A DNA stretch of 64,000 nucleotides from Dyadobacter chenwenxiniae (GCF_022869785.1 NZ_CP094997.1:5208001-5272000), one strand, 5' to 3'; counted from the stretch's first letter, positions 53,196-62,166 are shown. The notes: generated from the letters alone by a model not told the origin. Program-made: numbers and translations.

Positions 53196-56100
53196 TTAAA
53201 AATCAATGTTTACACCAAAGATCATCTGCTTCACCAGCGGGAAGCTAAGATCTCCGCCACGCTCAGGGTCATAATCCTTGATCTTGCTGAAAGTGAAATA
53301 GTTTTGCAGCGTTCCATACACGCGCACGCGCCCTACGCCAATCTTTTTGGTTAAAGCCGACGGAATGTTATAGCCCAGGGAAACATCCCTGATTTTAACA
53401 AAGGAGCCTTTGACATAACCCAGGGTCGACTGATACAGATAATTGTTTGTCGAGTAAGAGCTGTTTGGCCTTGGGAACGCGTTAGTCGGATTTTCCGGCG
53501 TCCAGTAGTCTACATTCGAAGAGTTTTCCAGTGCGCTCGGTTTGTAGGCGCCCGCATTGTATTCGTAATTGATGTAATGCCCGATGCGGCCATACACGAA
53601 TACGCTCAGATCGAAGTTTTTGTATTCAAAATGGTTACTAACCCCGAACGAGAATTTCGGCACATTGGAAAAAGTTGTACGATCGCCCGGATCAACCACG
53701 CCGTTTCCGTTCATATCCGCCACTTTCACGTCGCCGGGTTTATTTTTACCAAAGTCCAAAGCAGCTTCCTCTTCACCCAACTGCCAGATCCCGATCTTTT
53801 TATAGTCAAAAAACACCTTCGTAGGCTCACCCACAAACCATTTGTTCGCCTCATTGCGCGTTACGCCATTATTCAAGGCCACGATTTTTTCACGGTTCAA
53901 TGTGAATGTCCAGTCCGTAGACCAGTTGAATGCTTTGCCGTTGATATTTTGGGATGTGATCGCAAGCTCAATGCCCTTGTTTTCAACCTGACCTACGTTT
54001 TCGAGAATTTCGCTGTAACCTGTGTGGGTGGGCAGCAAGCTTGGCAGGAGCAAATCTTTGGTCTGCGACCGGTAAACGTCGATTGTTCCGGAAATTCTGT
54101 TTCCAAGTAAACCGAAATCCAAACCCGCGTTCCAGGTGCCTGTTGTTTCCCAGGTTAAGGCCGGATTCGGAATGATGCTTGGCCAGTAACCAAATGCAGC
54201 ACTCGTCCCAAAAGCATAAGCAGACAATCCTAAACCACCCAATGTTGCATACGGATCAATGGCCGAGTTACCCGATTTCCCCCAGCTCAGACGCAATTTT
54301 AAATCATTTACAACCCTGCTATCCTGCAAAAACGGCTCCTCAATCACGCGCCATGCTCCCGAGATCGATGGAAAGTAACCCCATTTGTTTCCAGCCGCCA
54401 GAACCGATGATCCGTCTGCACGCAACGATGCCTGGAAGATGTATTTATTGCTCAGTTTGTAATTAACCCTTCCAAAAAATGAAGCGATGGTGGTTTCCCT
54501 CATTTTACTGCCGATTGCCTTGGAGATCGTATTGGAATTAAGGTCGTGATAGGATGTGATAGGCGATGCCTGGTTGTTCCCCGATGAAGTGTATTCTTCA
54601 AATCTCGTCCCTAGTGAACTCGTCCCCAAAAGCCCCTGGATCTGGTGATTGCCAACGGTTTTGTTGTAATTCAATGTGTTTTCCCAGGTATAATTGAAAT
54701 TATTGTTGATCTCCACACCGGAAGACGAGTTGCGTCCGACATTGGCAATGGTGTTAAATCCTTTGTAATAACCCCGGCGGTAATCCCTGAAATCCAGACC
54801 AATCGTTGATTTTAAAAACAGATCTTTGGTAATTTTCACATCCAGATAAGCCGATGAGAACAAGCGCTTATCGACAATGTTGTTTTCAAAAACACCGGGT
54901 TGTTCATCAGCCAACGGTGTAAACTGCGCGCTGTAGCCTGGTGCCGGATTCAGGATCAATGTGCCGTCATCATTAAAAGCCTTTGCAATCGGAAGGATTT
55001 TATTGGCCATATTCAGCGGATTGTCGCGCATATCCTGGTTTTTGTATGAATAAATCGCGCTCAATCCCACCCGGAAACGATCATTCAGTTTGTGATCCAC
55101 ACCGATTTTTCCGTTTAACCGGCGATAAACGTCATTGAGCAGCAAACCTTTATCTTTTTGGTAACCAAAAGATGTTGAAAAAGTAGTTTTTTCGCTTCCG
55201 CCAGTAAGGTTGATCTCGTAATTCTGCATCAGCCCGTTGTGGAAAATATAGCTTTGCCAATCTTCAAACTGCTTATCCTTAATGTATTGCAGCTCTGTAA
55301 CCTGGAAAATATCTTCATCTTTTCTGTAAACGTCCCCATTGGTCGTGCGGTAAGCTTCGCGTTTCTGCTGCGCATATTCCTCCCCATTCATCATGCGCGG
55401 ATAAAGCGCTTTTTTGTTTACCGAAACATAGGAGTTAAAGGATAACGTCGACTTTCCTGCCGATCCCTTTTTGGTGGTAATAATGATCACCCCGTTTGCG
55501 CCCCGCGTTCCGTAAATGGCCGTTGAAGCAACATCTTTCAACACTTCAATGGAGGCAATGTCAGTAGGGTTAATATCGATAAACGAGCCGTAGGGAATGC
55601 CATCAACCAGCACAAGTGGCTTGTTATCAGCTTTTAACGACCTGTTCCCGCGCAACACAATGTTAATGTTCGCGCCAGGCTGCCCAGAACTTTGCGTAAT
55701 GTCAATTCCGGAAACCTTTCCTTGCAATGACCGCAAAGCGTTGGTTGTGGGAATGGCTGTAATGTCCTTCGCTTTTACGGAAGTGATCGCGCCTGTCACG
55801 TCGCTTTTCTTCATGGTTCCGTAACCTACAACTACGATTTCTTCTAGCGCCTTGGTATCCGTTGTCAGCTTAACATCAATGACAGAGCGGTTGTTGACCT
55901 CAATTTCCTGACTCACGTAACCCACATAAGAAAAAACGAGTGTCGCATTTCCTGCTGGAATGGTCAGCTTGTATAAACCATTGACATCCGAAGTGGCGCC
56001 GGTCGTCGTTCCTTTTAACAAAATGCTTACGCCAGGCAGCTCTTCGCCATTATCGCCAGTCACTTTTCCCGTAATATCCAAAACAGAAATTCCCCGGTTT

Positions 56101-56237
56101 CCTCCCTCTGCCGACGTCATACGGTTGTCTGTAAAATGCAGACGGCTTCCAGCATAAACGTTCTGATTACTAACCGATAACATCCCATACATGAGCACTA
56201 ACCCTAAGGTTGAGGCACTTTGTAGTTTTCTAAACAT
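53196..56237 (-). CDS. SusC/RagA family TonB-linked outer-membrane transporter
   Basis: The 1013-residue transporter has an N-terminal signal, then the carboxypeptidase-D-like domain typical of SusC (ITGKVTGDNGEELPGVSILL, FSYVGYVSQEIEVNN; about 50-125) and the plug domain with EEIVVVGYGTMKKSDVTGAI and YGTRGANGVIIITTKKGSAG. A 22-strand barrel follows, ending in GVNIDF. It imports large nutrients using energy from TonB/ExbBD, for which a complete set lies at 13.9-16.8 kb. It pairs with the susD gene downstream. No sigma/anti-sigma or hybrid sensor gene is beside it. Confidence 0.96.
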   Translation of the reverse strand: MFRKLQSASTLGLVLMYGMLSVSNQNVYAGSRLHFTDNRMTSAEGGNRGISVLDITGKVTGDNGEELPGVSILLKGTTTGATSDVNGLYKLTIPAGNATLVFSYVGYVSQEIEVNNRSVIDVKLTTDTKALEEIVVVGYGTMKKSDVTGAITSVKAKDITAIPTTNALRSLQGKVSGIDITQSSGQPGANINIVLRGNRSLKADNKPLVLVDGIPYGSFIDINPTDIASIEVLKDVASTAIYGTRGANGVIIITTKKGSAGKSTLSFNSYVSVNKKALYPRMMNGEEYAQQKREAYRTTNGDVYRKDEDIFQVTELQYIKDKQFEDWQSYIFHNGLMQNYEINLTGGSEKTTFSTSFGYQKDKGLLLNDVYRRLNGKIGVDHKLNDRFRVGLSAIYSYKNQDMRDNPLNMANKILPIAKAFNDDGTLILNPAPGYSAQFTPLADEQPGVFENNIVDKRLFSSAYLDVKITKDLFLKSTIGLDFRDYRRGYYKGFNTIANVGRNSSSGVEINNNFNYTWENTLNYNKTVGNHQIQGLLGTSSLGTRFEEYTSSGNNQASPITSYHDLNSNTISKAIGSKMRETTIASFFGRVNYKLSNKYIFQASLRADGSSVLAAGNKWGYFPSISGAWRVIEEPFLQDSRVVNDLKLRLSWGKSGNSAIDPYATLGGLGLSAYAFGTSAAFGYWPSIIPNPALTWETTGTWNAGLDFGLLGNRISGTIDVYRSQTKDLLLPSLLPTHTGYSEILENVGQVENKGIELAITSQNINGKAFNWSTDWTFTLNREKIVALNNGVTRNEANKWFVGEPTKVFFDYKKIGIWQLGEEEAALDFGKNKPGDVKVADMNGNGVVDPGDRTTFSNVPKFSFGVSNHFEYKNFDLSVFVYGRIGHYINYEYNAGAYKPSALENSSNVDYWTPENPTNAFPRPNSSYSTNNYLYQSTLGYVKGSFVKIRDVSLGYNIPSALTKKIGVGRVRVYGTLQNYFTFSKIKDYDPERGGDLSFPLVKQMIFGVNIDF

Positions 56238-56609
56238 ACATCATAACAGTTTATATTATTCTATTTATTAATGCAAAAGTGACATTCAAAACCGGCTGCA
56301 ACGATGGCCTGATTATATCGTTGCTTAAAAAATTTTTGAGGGAAAATGGGCAATGAATGCAAGTGAGCCGAAATATCAATAATCGAAGAAATAATTGATT
56401 ATCATTTTTTCTAATCCGTCGCTTGGCATGAGAAAGGTTAGTGATTAGCAAGAAATGCCAAAGTATTTAGCCAAATTTTTTTATGCAATCGATGTCGGGA
56501 ACGTAGCCAAAATAGAATTGAACCATTTTTTTGTTGGACAATTCAGGATATTTTAATGTAGTTTTAATTTCGAAGGGGCATATGTGACCGGGGGTAAATT
56601 GGATTAAAT
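56238..56609. other. 372-base intergenic region upstream of susC
   Basis: There is no gene. On the minus strand CACTTTTG (complement of 56274-56281) is one base off TAnnTTTG and lies 36 bases before the susC ATG, but no TTTG lies 19 bases further up. The rest shows nothing recognisable. Confidence 0.4.
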
Positions 56610-56879
56610 TTATAATTGGGTGCTGACCAGTGAAATCCTATCTTCTTGCAGGCATTCTTCCAAAAACCTCTTCGCAGATTCTTCCGAATAATCAAATACA
56701 AAACGTCTTGCCGATCCAGCATCCGCAAACTGCCCAACTGTTTCCAACATTAACTCCTGCCCATTTGTGTCTATTAAAAATGTTGTAATGCGGACAATTT
56801 CCTGATTTTCTTCGCTCCGATCACGGTGCAGGCAGATTTGGGTTTTTGATTTGGGAAGGGTTAGGATTTTGAAGTTCAT
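56610..56879 (-). CDS. Hypothetical protein (89 aa)
   Basis: The sequence begins MNFKILTLPKSKTQICLHRD and contains VRITTFLIDTNGQELMLETV, ending RFLEECLQEDRISLVSTQL. It is a soluble, acidic alpha/beta protein with no signal peptide or membrane helix. Its mix of strands and a C-terminal helix looks like a genuine folded protein, but I do not recognise the family. It is divergent from the small XRE regulator gene at 57003, so the two share a control region. Confidence 0.55.
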   Translation of the reverse strand: MNFKILTLPKSKTQICLHRDRSEENQEIVRITTFLIDTNGQELMLETVGQFADAGSARRFVFDYSEESAKRFLEECLQEDRISLVSTQL

Positions 56880-57002
56880 GTGTGCTGATTGGTTTTAGTA
56901 AGTAGGCAATCTCTATTATGAGATAAATGTAAGTAAATTCAATAAAATACAACGTATTCGTTGTGTAAAATGTTTTTGTTTAAAGTGTCCTTTATAATTA
57001 AT

Positions 57003-57221
57003 ATGGAAAAGGACATTGAATTAAAACAGCTCGGTCTGAGAATAAAAGAATTGCGTAAAATGAAAAACATCACGCAGGAAGAGCTCGCGCACACAATCGA
57101 CAAGGATCAGCAATCAATACAACGTCTAGAAGCAGGAAAGATTAACCCATCATTTCTATATCTCCAACAAATCGCAAAAGGCCTAGATATCTCACTAAGC
57201 GAGGTTTTTGAGAAACTCTAA
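57003..57221 (+). CDS. XRE-family transcriptional regulator (72 aa)
   Basis: The start at ATG 57003 (MEKDIELKQLGLRIKELRKM) is favoured; the frame runs upstream to 56961 but that part looks non-coding. The whole protein is one helix-turn-helix domain of the Cro/CI type: KNITQEELAHTIDKDQQSIQ forms the recognition region, followed by RLEAGKINPSFLYLQQIAKG and LDISLSEVFEKL. It probably acts as a dimeric repressor. It sits immediately before a four-site repeat array and the interrupted Fic gene, which are its obvious candidate targets. Confidence 0.88.
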   Translation: MEKDIELKQLGLRIKELRKMKNITQEELAHTIDKDQQSIQRLEAGKINPSFLYLQQIAKGLDISLSEVFEKL

Positions 57222-57225
57222 AAAT

Positions 57226-57323
57226 TGCGGCGAATAAACCACGAAATCGCCGCACTTTATGCGGTGATTAATCTGGTCTGCGGCGAATAACTCTTACATT
57301 TACCGCACATTATGCGGTGATTA
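57226..57323 (+). promoter_or_regulatory. Operator-like array of four TGCGGyGAwTA sites
   Basis: TGCGGCGAATAA (57226, 57279) and TGCGGTGATTA (57260, 57313) alternate with a strict 53-base period. Within each unit CGCCGCA or ACCGCA faces TGCGGTGA as an inverted pair separated by five bases (around 57248-57267 and 57303-57320). The bases between are not conserved. The position between an XRE regulator and a Fic gene makes binding sites for the regulator, or for the HTH end of Fic, the likeliest reading. Confidence 0.65.
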
Positions 57324-57376
57324 CAATGTACATTCATCAAAAAGAATCTTAGCCTGCGTTCACTTGGGATCATCAG

Positions 57377-58424
57377 ATGATTTCTTTTTTACTGGCATCT
57401 GTACGCCACAAGCAGGGAAAATTAGTTGGACGGATGGAAAGTCTGAGCTTCTCCTTGCAGGATGAGGCCGTTTTACAAACGCTGACTTTGGATGCCGTGA
57501 AGTCAAACGAAATTGAAGGCCAGATCCTAAACGCTGATCAAGTGCGCTCTTCCATTGCGCGCAGGCTTGGTATGGACATTGGCATGTTAACGCCAGCCGA
57601 TCGTCATGTTGAAGGCGTTGTTGAAATGCTTCTTGATGCAACTCAGCATTATCAAGAAGCATTGTCGGAAGAGCGGCTATTTGGATGGCACGCTGCGTTG
57701 TTTCCTACTGGTCGCAGTGGTATGTTCAAAATTACCATCGGGAATTGGCGAGACAATGCGAGTGGCCCCATGCAAGTTGTATCCGGCGCAATGGGACGCG
57801 AAAAGGTGCATTTTGATGCGCCTGCTTCCGATAGATTGCCTGAGGAAATGCCGATTTATAAGCTGGTTCAATGCTAAAAGTGATTTGGATCTCGTAATTA
57901 AGGCTGCCATAGCACATTTATGGGTTGTCACAATCCACCCGTTTGACGACGGCAATGGCAGGATCGCCCGGTCCATCGCCGACATGCAATTGGCACGTTC
58001 GGATGAAAGTGCGCAGCGTTTTTATAGCATGTCAGCCCAAATCCAGGAGAAACGCAAACATTATTATGACATTTTGGAAAAAACACAAAAAGGCAATCTG
58101 GACATCACAGAATGGCTCGAATGGTTTTTATACTGCCTCGACGGGGCTTTGGAAGCGAGGGAAACAACGCTAAATGCAGTGCTCAACAAGGCGAAATACT
58201 GGAAACTGTTCGCAGAAAAAAATATAAATGACCGTCAGAAATTATTGCTTAACAAACTTTTGGACGGGTTTGAAGGAAAGCTTAACACATCCAAATGGGC
58301 AAAAATCGCGAAAACTTCACCAGATACAGCGCTTAGAGACATTCAAAATTTGGTTGAACAAGGCATTTTAGAAAAGGAAAACTCTGGTGGTCGAAGCACA
58401 AGTTATCGGCTAGTAGGGTTGTAA
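57377..58424 (+). pseudogene. Fic family protein gene interrupted by a frameshift
   Basis: Two overlapping frames add up to one Fic protein of about 350 residues. Part 1 (57377 to about 57850) has the DUF4172-type N-terminus (LVGRMESLSFSLQDEAVLQT), the inhibitory-helix motif SNEIEG, and PMQVVSGAMGREKVHFDAP. Part 2 continues RFISWFNAKSDLDLVIKAAI, then the AMPylation loop TIHPFDDGNGRIAR with the catalytic His, and a C-terminal winged-helix-like end LRDIQNLVEQGILEKE. Fic enzymes transfer AMP to target proteins. The break is at about 57850, after EEM: one extra base or two missing. It is a pseudogene or a sequencing error. Confidence 0.85.
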
Positions 58425-58605
58425 AACCGTCAAATAATCCCAGGCTAGCTGCTTACCGGCGTTATCAGTGGCCAAGCTGACTAATTATCATTGTCAAACT
58501 GGATCTACTATGAATTTGCAGATCAGTTTGGAAGTCAGTACTACATTAAAAGCCGCGGATGTATGACAATTATCCTGATTGACTAAGAACTGATACGCTA
58601 CCAAC

Positions 58606-58640
58606 AAAAAAGCCGCTGCGATTGCTCGTAACGGCTTTTA
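58606..58640 (-). terminator. Terminator of tRNA-Phe
   Basis: The minus-strand stem AAAAGCCG...CGGCTTTT, with T runs, lies directly behind the tRNA. The remaining 58425-58605 stretch after the Fic gene shows nothing recognisable. Confidence 0.8.
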
Positions 58641-58645
58641 AGTTG

Positions 58646-58718
58646 TGGTGATGGACGGAATCGAACCGCCGACACAAGGATTTTCAGTCCTTTGCTCTAC
58701 CGACTGAGCTACATCACC
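58646..58718 (-). tRNA. tRNA-Phe (anticodon GAA)
   Basis: The 73-base cloverleaf has acceptor GGTGATG with CATCACC plus discriminator A, D arm GCTC...GAGC, anticodon arm AAGGA-CTGAAAA-TCCTT and T arm GGCGG-TTCGATT-CCGTC with one G-T pair. Anticodon GAA reads UUC/UUU. CCA is not encoded. It stands alone with its own promoter and terminator. Confidence 0.96.
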
Positions 58719-58745
58719 AGGCTCAATTGGTTCCTTTCGGGAGTG

Positions 58746-58776
58746 CAAAAATAGAAACCTGTTTTGGCTTTACAAA
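58746..58776 (-). promoter_or_regulatory. Consensus promoter of tRNA-Phe
   Basis: On the minus strand TTTG (58773-58776), exactly 19 bases, then TATTTTTG (58746-58753) fit the Bacteroidota promoter at every fixed base. GCACTCCC follows, as at tRNA-Val. Confidence 0.75.
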
Positions 58777-58911
58777 TTATTTGTGAAAATATTTAGCAAT
58801 TTGTTTACTCCAACAACCTACCCGGCTGATTATCTTCATTTTACATTTCTGCTCTCATAATTTATCCCAAAAACATTTGCACCAACTTACATTTTTACCA
58901 TATTTGTTAAG

Positions 58912-58925
58912 GTATGCTTGCATAC
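58912..58925. promoter_or_regulatory. Perfect palindrome, candidate operator
   Basis: GTATGCTTGCATAC (6-2-6) lies 28 bases before the ATG of the iron-sulfur membrane protein. It falls between a TTTG (58903-58906) and TAATACGT (58926), i.e. in the 19-base promoter spacer, an ideal place for repressor binding. Confidence 0.45.
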
Positions 58926-58953
58926 TAATACGTGTTTTAAATGATCTGTAACA

Positions 58954-60294
58954 ATGGCGATATTTCAGCAAATACTATTCATAGCTGTCTTGGGAACAGT
59001 CGCATGGCTGGGCTATCGGAGAGTGAGCCTGATCCGGTCGACGATCCTGCTCGGGAAGCCGGAAGATCGCACGGACCATCCTGGCGAGAGGTTTTCGACA
59101 ATGCTCCGTGTCGCGTTTGGCCAGAAAAAAATGTTTGACCGGCCGCTGATCGGTGTGCTGCATTTCGCGGTTTACATTGGTTTTATCCTGATCAATGTGG
59201 AAATTCTGGAAATTGTGCTGGACGGAATTTTAGGCACACATCGGCTTTTTGCCCCGTTTCTAGGCGGTTTTTACCCTATATTGATCAGTTTTTTTGAATT
59301 GCTTGCTATTGGCGTTTTGCTCGCCTGCATCATTTTTCTGCTGCGGCGGAGCGTTACCAAAGTGGAAAGATTGCAGCCTGTTCGCCACCGTGAAATGAAC
59401 GGCTGGCCTGCACTGGATGGAAAGTTGATCCTGGTTTTTGAAATCGTGCTGATGATCGCGATCCTGACCATGAACGCGGCGGACCTGGTTTTACAGGACC
59501 TCGGAAGTCCGCATTACCGGCAAACGGGCGACTTCTTTTTCAGTCAGTTCTTTAAACCATTATTTACCGGACTCGATGAAAACACGCTCATTATTTATGA
59601 GCGGTTTGCGTGGTGGTTTCACATTATCGGAATCTTTGTTTTCGCTGTTTATCTGACCTATTCTAAGCATTTGCACATTGTTTTGGCTTTCCCTAACACC
59701 TATTTCTCGCGGCTAACACCCAAAGGAAAGATGAATAACATGCCTGAAATCACAGCGGAAGTCAAAACAATGCTGGGTATCGAAACGCCCCAGACGGGTG
59801 AAGCGGCGGCAATTCCAGACCGGTTTGGCGCCAAAGATGTGCAGGATTTGTCTTGGAAAAATCTCATGGATGCCTATTCCTGCACGGAATGCGGGCGCTG
59901 CACGGCGGCTTGTCCCGCCAACATTACGGGCAAAAAGCTATCTCCACGCAAAATAATGATGGACACGCGTGACAGGCTGGAAGATGCCGGAAGAAATATG
60001 CTGGCCAATGGCGGCAAGTTTGTCGAGGATGGAAAGAGTTTGATCGGCGATTATATACTGGAAGAGGAAATCAATGCTTGCACAACTTGCAATGCTTGCG
60101 TGCAGGAATGTCCGGTGCTGATCAATCCGCTGGACATTATCTTACAGTTGCGCAGGCATAAGATCATGGATGAATCGCAGGCCCCTGCGAGCTGGAATAT
60201 GATGTTCCAAAATCTGGATACAAATCAGGCACCGTGGAAATTTTCGCCGGGCGACCGTTTTAATTGGGCTGCCGGCCTTGAACCGAAAGAATAA
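58954..60294 (+). CDS. Membrane-bound iron-sulfur oxidoreductase (HdrE/HdrC-like)
   Basis: The 446-residue protein has about five membrane helices in its first 250 residues (IFQQILFIAVLGTVAWLGY; ILISFFELLAIGVLLACIIF; FHIIGIFVFAVYLTYSKHLH), consistent with a NarI-like heme-b anchor. A cytoplasmic part follows with two [4Fe-4S] motifs, CTECGRCTAACP (about residue 309) and CTTCNACVQECP (about 375). It resembles fused HdrE+HdrC or GlpC-type subunits that move electrons between quinones and a partner. The partner is probably the CCG-domain protein encoded 1 base downstream. The exact substrate is unknown. Confidence 0.88.
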   Translation: MAIFQQILFIAVLGTVAWLGYRRVSLIRSTILLGKPEDRTDHPGERFSTMLRVAFGQKKMFDRPLIGVLHFAVYIGFILINVEILEIVLDGILGTHRLFAPFLGGFYPILISFFELLAIGVLLACIIFLLRRSVTKVERLQPVRHREMNGWPALDGKLILVFEIVLMIAILTMNAADLVLQDLGSPHYRQTGDFFFSQFFKPLFTGLDENTLIIYERFAWWFHIIGIFVFAVYLTYSKHLHIVLAFPNTYFSRLTPKGKMNNMPEITAEVKTMLGIETPQTGEAAAIPDRFGAKDVQDLSWKNLMDAYSCTECGRCTAACPANITGKKLSPRKIMMDTRDRLEDAGRNMLANGGKFVEDGKSLIGDYILEEEINACTTCNACVQECPVLINPLDIILQLRRHKIMDESQAPASWNMMFQNLDTNQAPWKFSPGDRFNWAAGLEPKE

Positions 60295-60295
60295 A

Positions 60296-61093
60296 ATGAG
60301 CGAATTGACATATAAAGTGCCGACAATGGCCGAAATGGCGGCTAATAATGAGGCTCCCGAGGTTTTGTTCTGGGTGGGCTGCGCTGGCTCGTTTGACGAC
60401 CGTTATAAAAAAGTGACGGTTGCTTTTGTAAAAATATTGAATAAAGCGGGTGTGAAATTTGCTGTGCTAGGCACAGAGGAAAGCTGTACAGGCGATCCGG
60501 CGCGGCGGGCGGGCAATGAGTTTACCTTTCAAATGCTGGCCATGTCCAATATTCAGGTGCTGGATATGTATGGAATTAAAAAAATCGTGACGGCTTGTCC
60601 GCATTGTTTTAACACATTAAAAAACGAATATCCCGAGCTTGGCGGAAATTATGAGGTGATCCACCATTCTACTTTTTTGCAACAGCTTATTGATGAGGGC
60701 CGCGTGCGGATTGAAGGTGGGGAAACATTTAAAGGTAAAAAAATCACGTTTCACGATTCTTGCTATCTGGGACGTGCAAACAACATTTATGAGGCGCCAA
60801 GGCAGGTTTTGGAAGCATTGGATGCCGATCTGGTCGAAATGAAAAGATGCCGCACCAAAGGACTGTGCTGTGGCGCGGGGGGCGGACAGATGTTCAAAGA
60901 GCCGGAGCCGGGTAAAAAGGATATTAACATTGAAAGAATTGAAGAAGCCATCGCGACTGGCGCTGACACCATTGCGGTTGCCTGCCCGTTTTGTATGGTC
61001 ATGATGACGGATGGCGTTAAGAATAAGGAAAAGGAAAGCACCGTCAAAGTTTACGACCTCGCGGAACTGATCGCGCAGGCCGAGGGGTTATAA
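60296..61093 (+). CDS. CCG-domain iron-sulfur protein (HdrB/LutA-like)
   Basis: The start at ATG 60296 follows the previous stop by 1 base; an upstream in-frame start at 60278 would overlap it. The 265-residue protein has two cysteine-rich CCG domains: FWVGCAGSFDDR and ACPHCFNTLKNEYP in the first half, then HDSCYLGRANNIYEAPR, KGLCCGAGGGQMF and ACPFCMVMMTDG. In HdrB this arrangement binds noncubane [4Fe-4S] clusters and reduces disulfides; in LutA/GlpC it serves lactate or glycerol-3-phosphate oxidation. No flavoprotein dehydrogenase gene is next to it. Confidence 0.92.
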   Translation: MSELTYKVPTMAEMAANNEAPEVLFWVGCAGSFDDRYKKVTVAFVKILNKAGVKFAVLGTEESCTGDPARRAGNEFTFQMLAMSNIQVLDMYGIKKIVTACPHCFNTLKNEYPELGGNYEVIHHSTFLQQLIDEGRVRIEGGETFKGKKITFHDSCYLGRANNIYEAPRQVLEALDADLVEMKRCRTKGLCCGAGGGQMFKEPEPGKKDINIERIEEAIATGADTIAVACPFCMVMMTDGVKNKEKESTVKVYDLAELIAQAEGL

Positions 61094-61140
61094 TGTCACC
61101 TGCCTCGTTAATAGGATGGTTTTATTTAAAATTTTGAATC

Positions 61141-61641
61141 ATGTACATTCCGTTTAGTGATATAGATTTTCAATCCCGTGTCTGGATTTATCAGGCTGAC
61201 CGCCAGCTTACTGACACCGAAGTTGGCATTCTTACTGAAACTTTGAAAGCGTCCCTCGATGGCTGGGAAGCGCACGGAAAACCGCTTACGGCATCCGGGA
61301 AAGTGTTTGAACACCGGTTTGTAGTCATTGCGGTGGACGAAAATGACGAGTTGCCCAGCGGATGTTCTATCGACAAGTCGGTGCATTGGATCCAGTCGGT
61401 TGGCCATTCGATGCGGATTGACTTCTTTGATCGTTCGATTGCTTACCTCGGTGCTGACAATCAGATCCATACAGTTCCGGTGCCTAACATTAAGCAGGCT
61501 GTGACTGACGAAATCCTTTTGCCATCAACCATTATTTTTGATAATCAGGTGACGACAAAAGCGCAATGGATGAACCATTGGAAAACGCCGGCTTCAAACT
61601 CCTGGCTCAATCGCTACTTTTCGGCGAAATCCAGCGTTTAA
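61141..61641 (+). CDS. Conserved Bacteroidota protein of unknown function (166 aa)
   Basis: The sequence opens MYIPFSDIDFQSRVWIYQAD and contains WEAHGKPLTASGKVFEHRFV, VIAVDENDELPSGCSIDKSV and a C-terminal NSWLNRYFSAKSS. As I recall, homologues are often labelled 'ABC transporter ATPase' in databases, but no Walker A, signature or Walker B motif is present here, so that label is wrong for this protein. The conserved SGCSIDKSVHWIQ segment with its Cys may be functional. It lies directly before gldH, which suggests a link with gliding or cell-envelope work. Confidence 0.75.
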   Translation: MYIPFSDIDFQSRVWIYQADRQLTDTEVGILTETLKASLDGWEAHGKPLTASGKVFEHRFVVIAVDENDELPSGCSIDKSVHWIQSVGHSMRIDFFDRSIAYLGADNQIHTVPVPNIKQAVTDEILLPSTIIFDNQVTTKAQWMNHWKTPASNSWLNRYFSAKSSV

Positions 61642-61684
61642 GTTAAAATGGTTAGTTTTGTCAATTAAACGATAACGGTCCGGA

Positions 61685-62164
61685 ATGAAGTTTTTTTGGT
61701 TTGTCTCAATTCTTGCTTTCAGTCTGGCAATGTCGGGCTGCGACGAAAATGTTGTTTACAAAGCACATGAAGACATTGATGATGGACTTTGGTATATCAA
61801 AAACAAACCGACCTTTAAAGTTGAGATAACGGATACGACAGCAACTTACAACATGTATTATTTGCTCCGTAACACGCTCCAGTATCCTTATTACAACCTT
61901 TATTTGACCAAAAGTTTTACAGGACCGGATCAAAAGGTCATTTCTAATACACTGGAAGAAGTTTTTCTCTCCAATGAAACCACCGGAAAACCTTACGGCC
62001 ACGGCTTGGGAGATCTTTTTGATCATAAGATCCCGTTTGTTAAAAACTACAAATTCCCCAGATCCGGCACTTACACGTTCACATTGACGCAATCTATGCG
62101 CCAGAATCCGCTTCCTTTCGTGATGAGTGTGGGGATTAGTGTTGAGAAAACAGGTGTTAAATAA
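61685..62164 (+). CDS. gldH: Gliding-motility lipoprotein GldH
   Basis: The 159-residue lipoprotein has lipobox AMSGC (Cys19). The mature part begins DENVVYKAHEDIDDGLWYI and has YYLLRNTLQYPYYNLYLTKS and NETTGKPYGHGLGDLFDHKI, then YKFPRSGTYTFTLTQSMRQ, the standard GldH pattern. GldH is required for gliding in Flavobacterium johnsoniae together with the T9SS machinery. Its presence suggests gliding or at least a Gld-type envelope complex. It is convergent with the AI-2E-family permease, with 2 bases between the stops. Confidence 0.92.
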   Translation: MKFFWFVSILAFSLAMSGCDENVVYKAHEDIDDGLWYIKNKPTFKVEITDTTATYNMYYLLRNTLQYPYYNLYLTKSFTGPDQKVISNTLEEVFLSNETTGKPYGHGLGDLFDHKIPFVKNYKFPRSGTYTFTLTQSMRQNPLPFVMSVGISVEKTGVK

Positions 62165-62166
62165 TT

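Noticed and set aside
57226..57323. CRISPR-like repeat array
   Set aside because: Repeats are only 11-12 bases, alternate in spacing (34 and 19), and no cas gene is near; an operator array fits better.
57377..58424. Programmed +1 frameshifting in the Fic gene
   Set aside because: No slippery sequence, stall codon or stimulatory structure is evident at the join; simple mutation or sequencing error explains it better.
61141..61641. ABC transporter ATPase
   Set aside because: None of the nucleotide-binding motifs of an ABC ATPase is present in the 166 residues.
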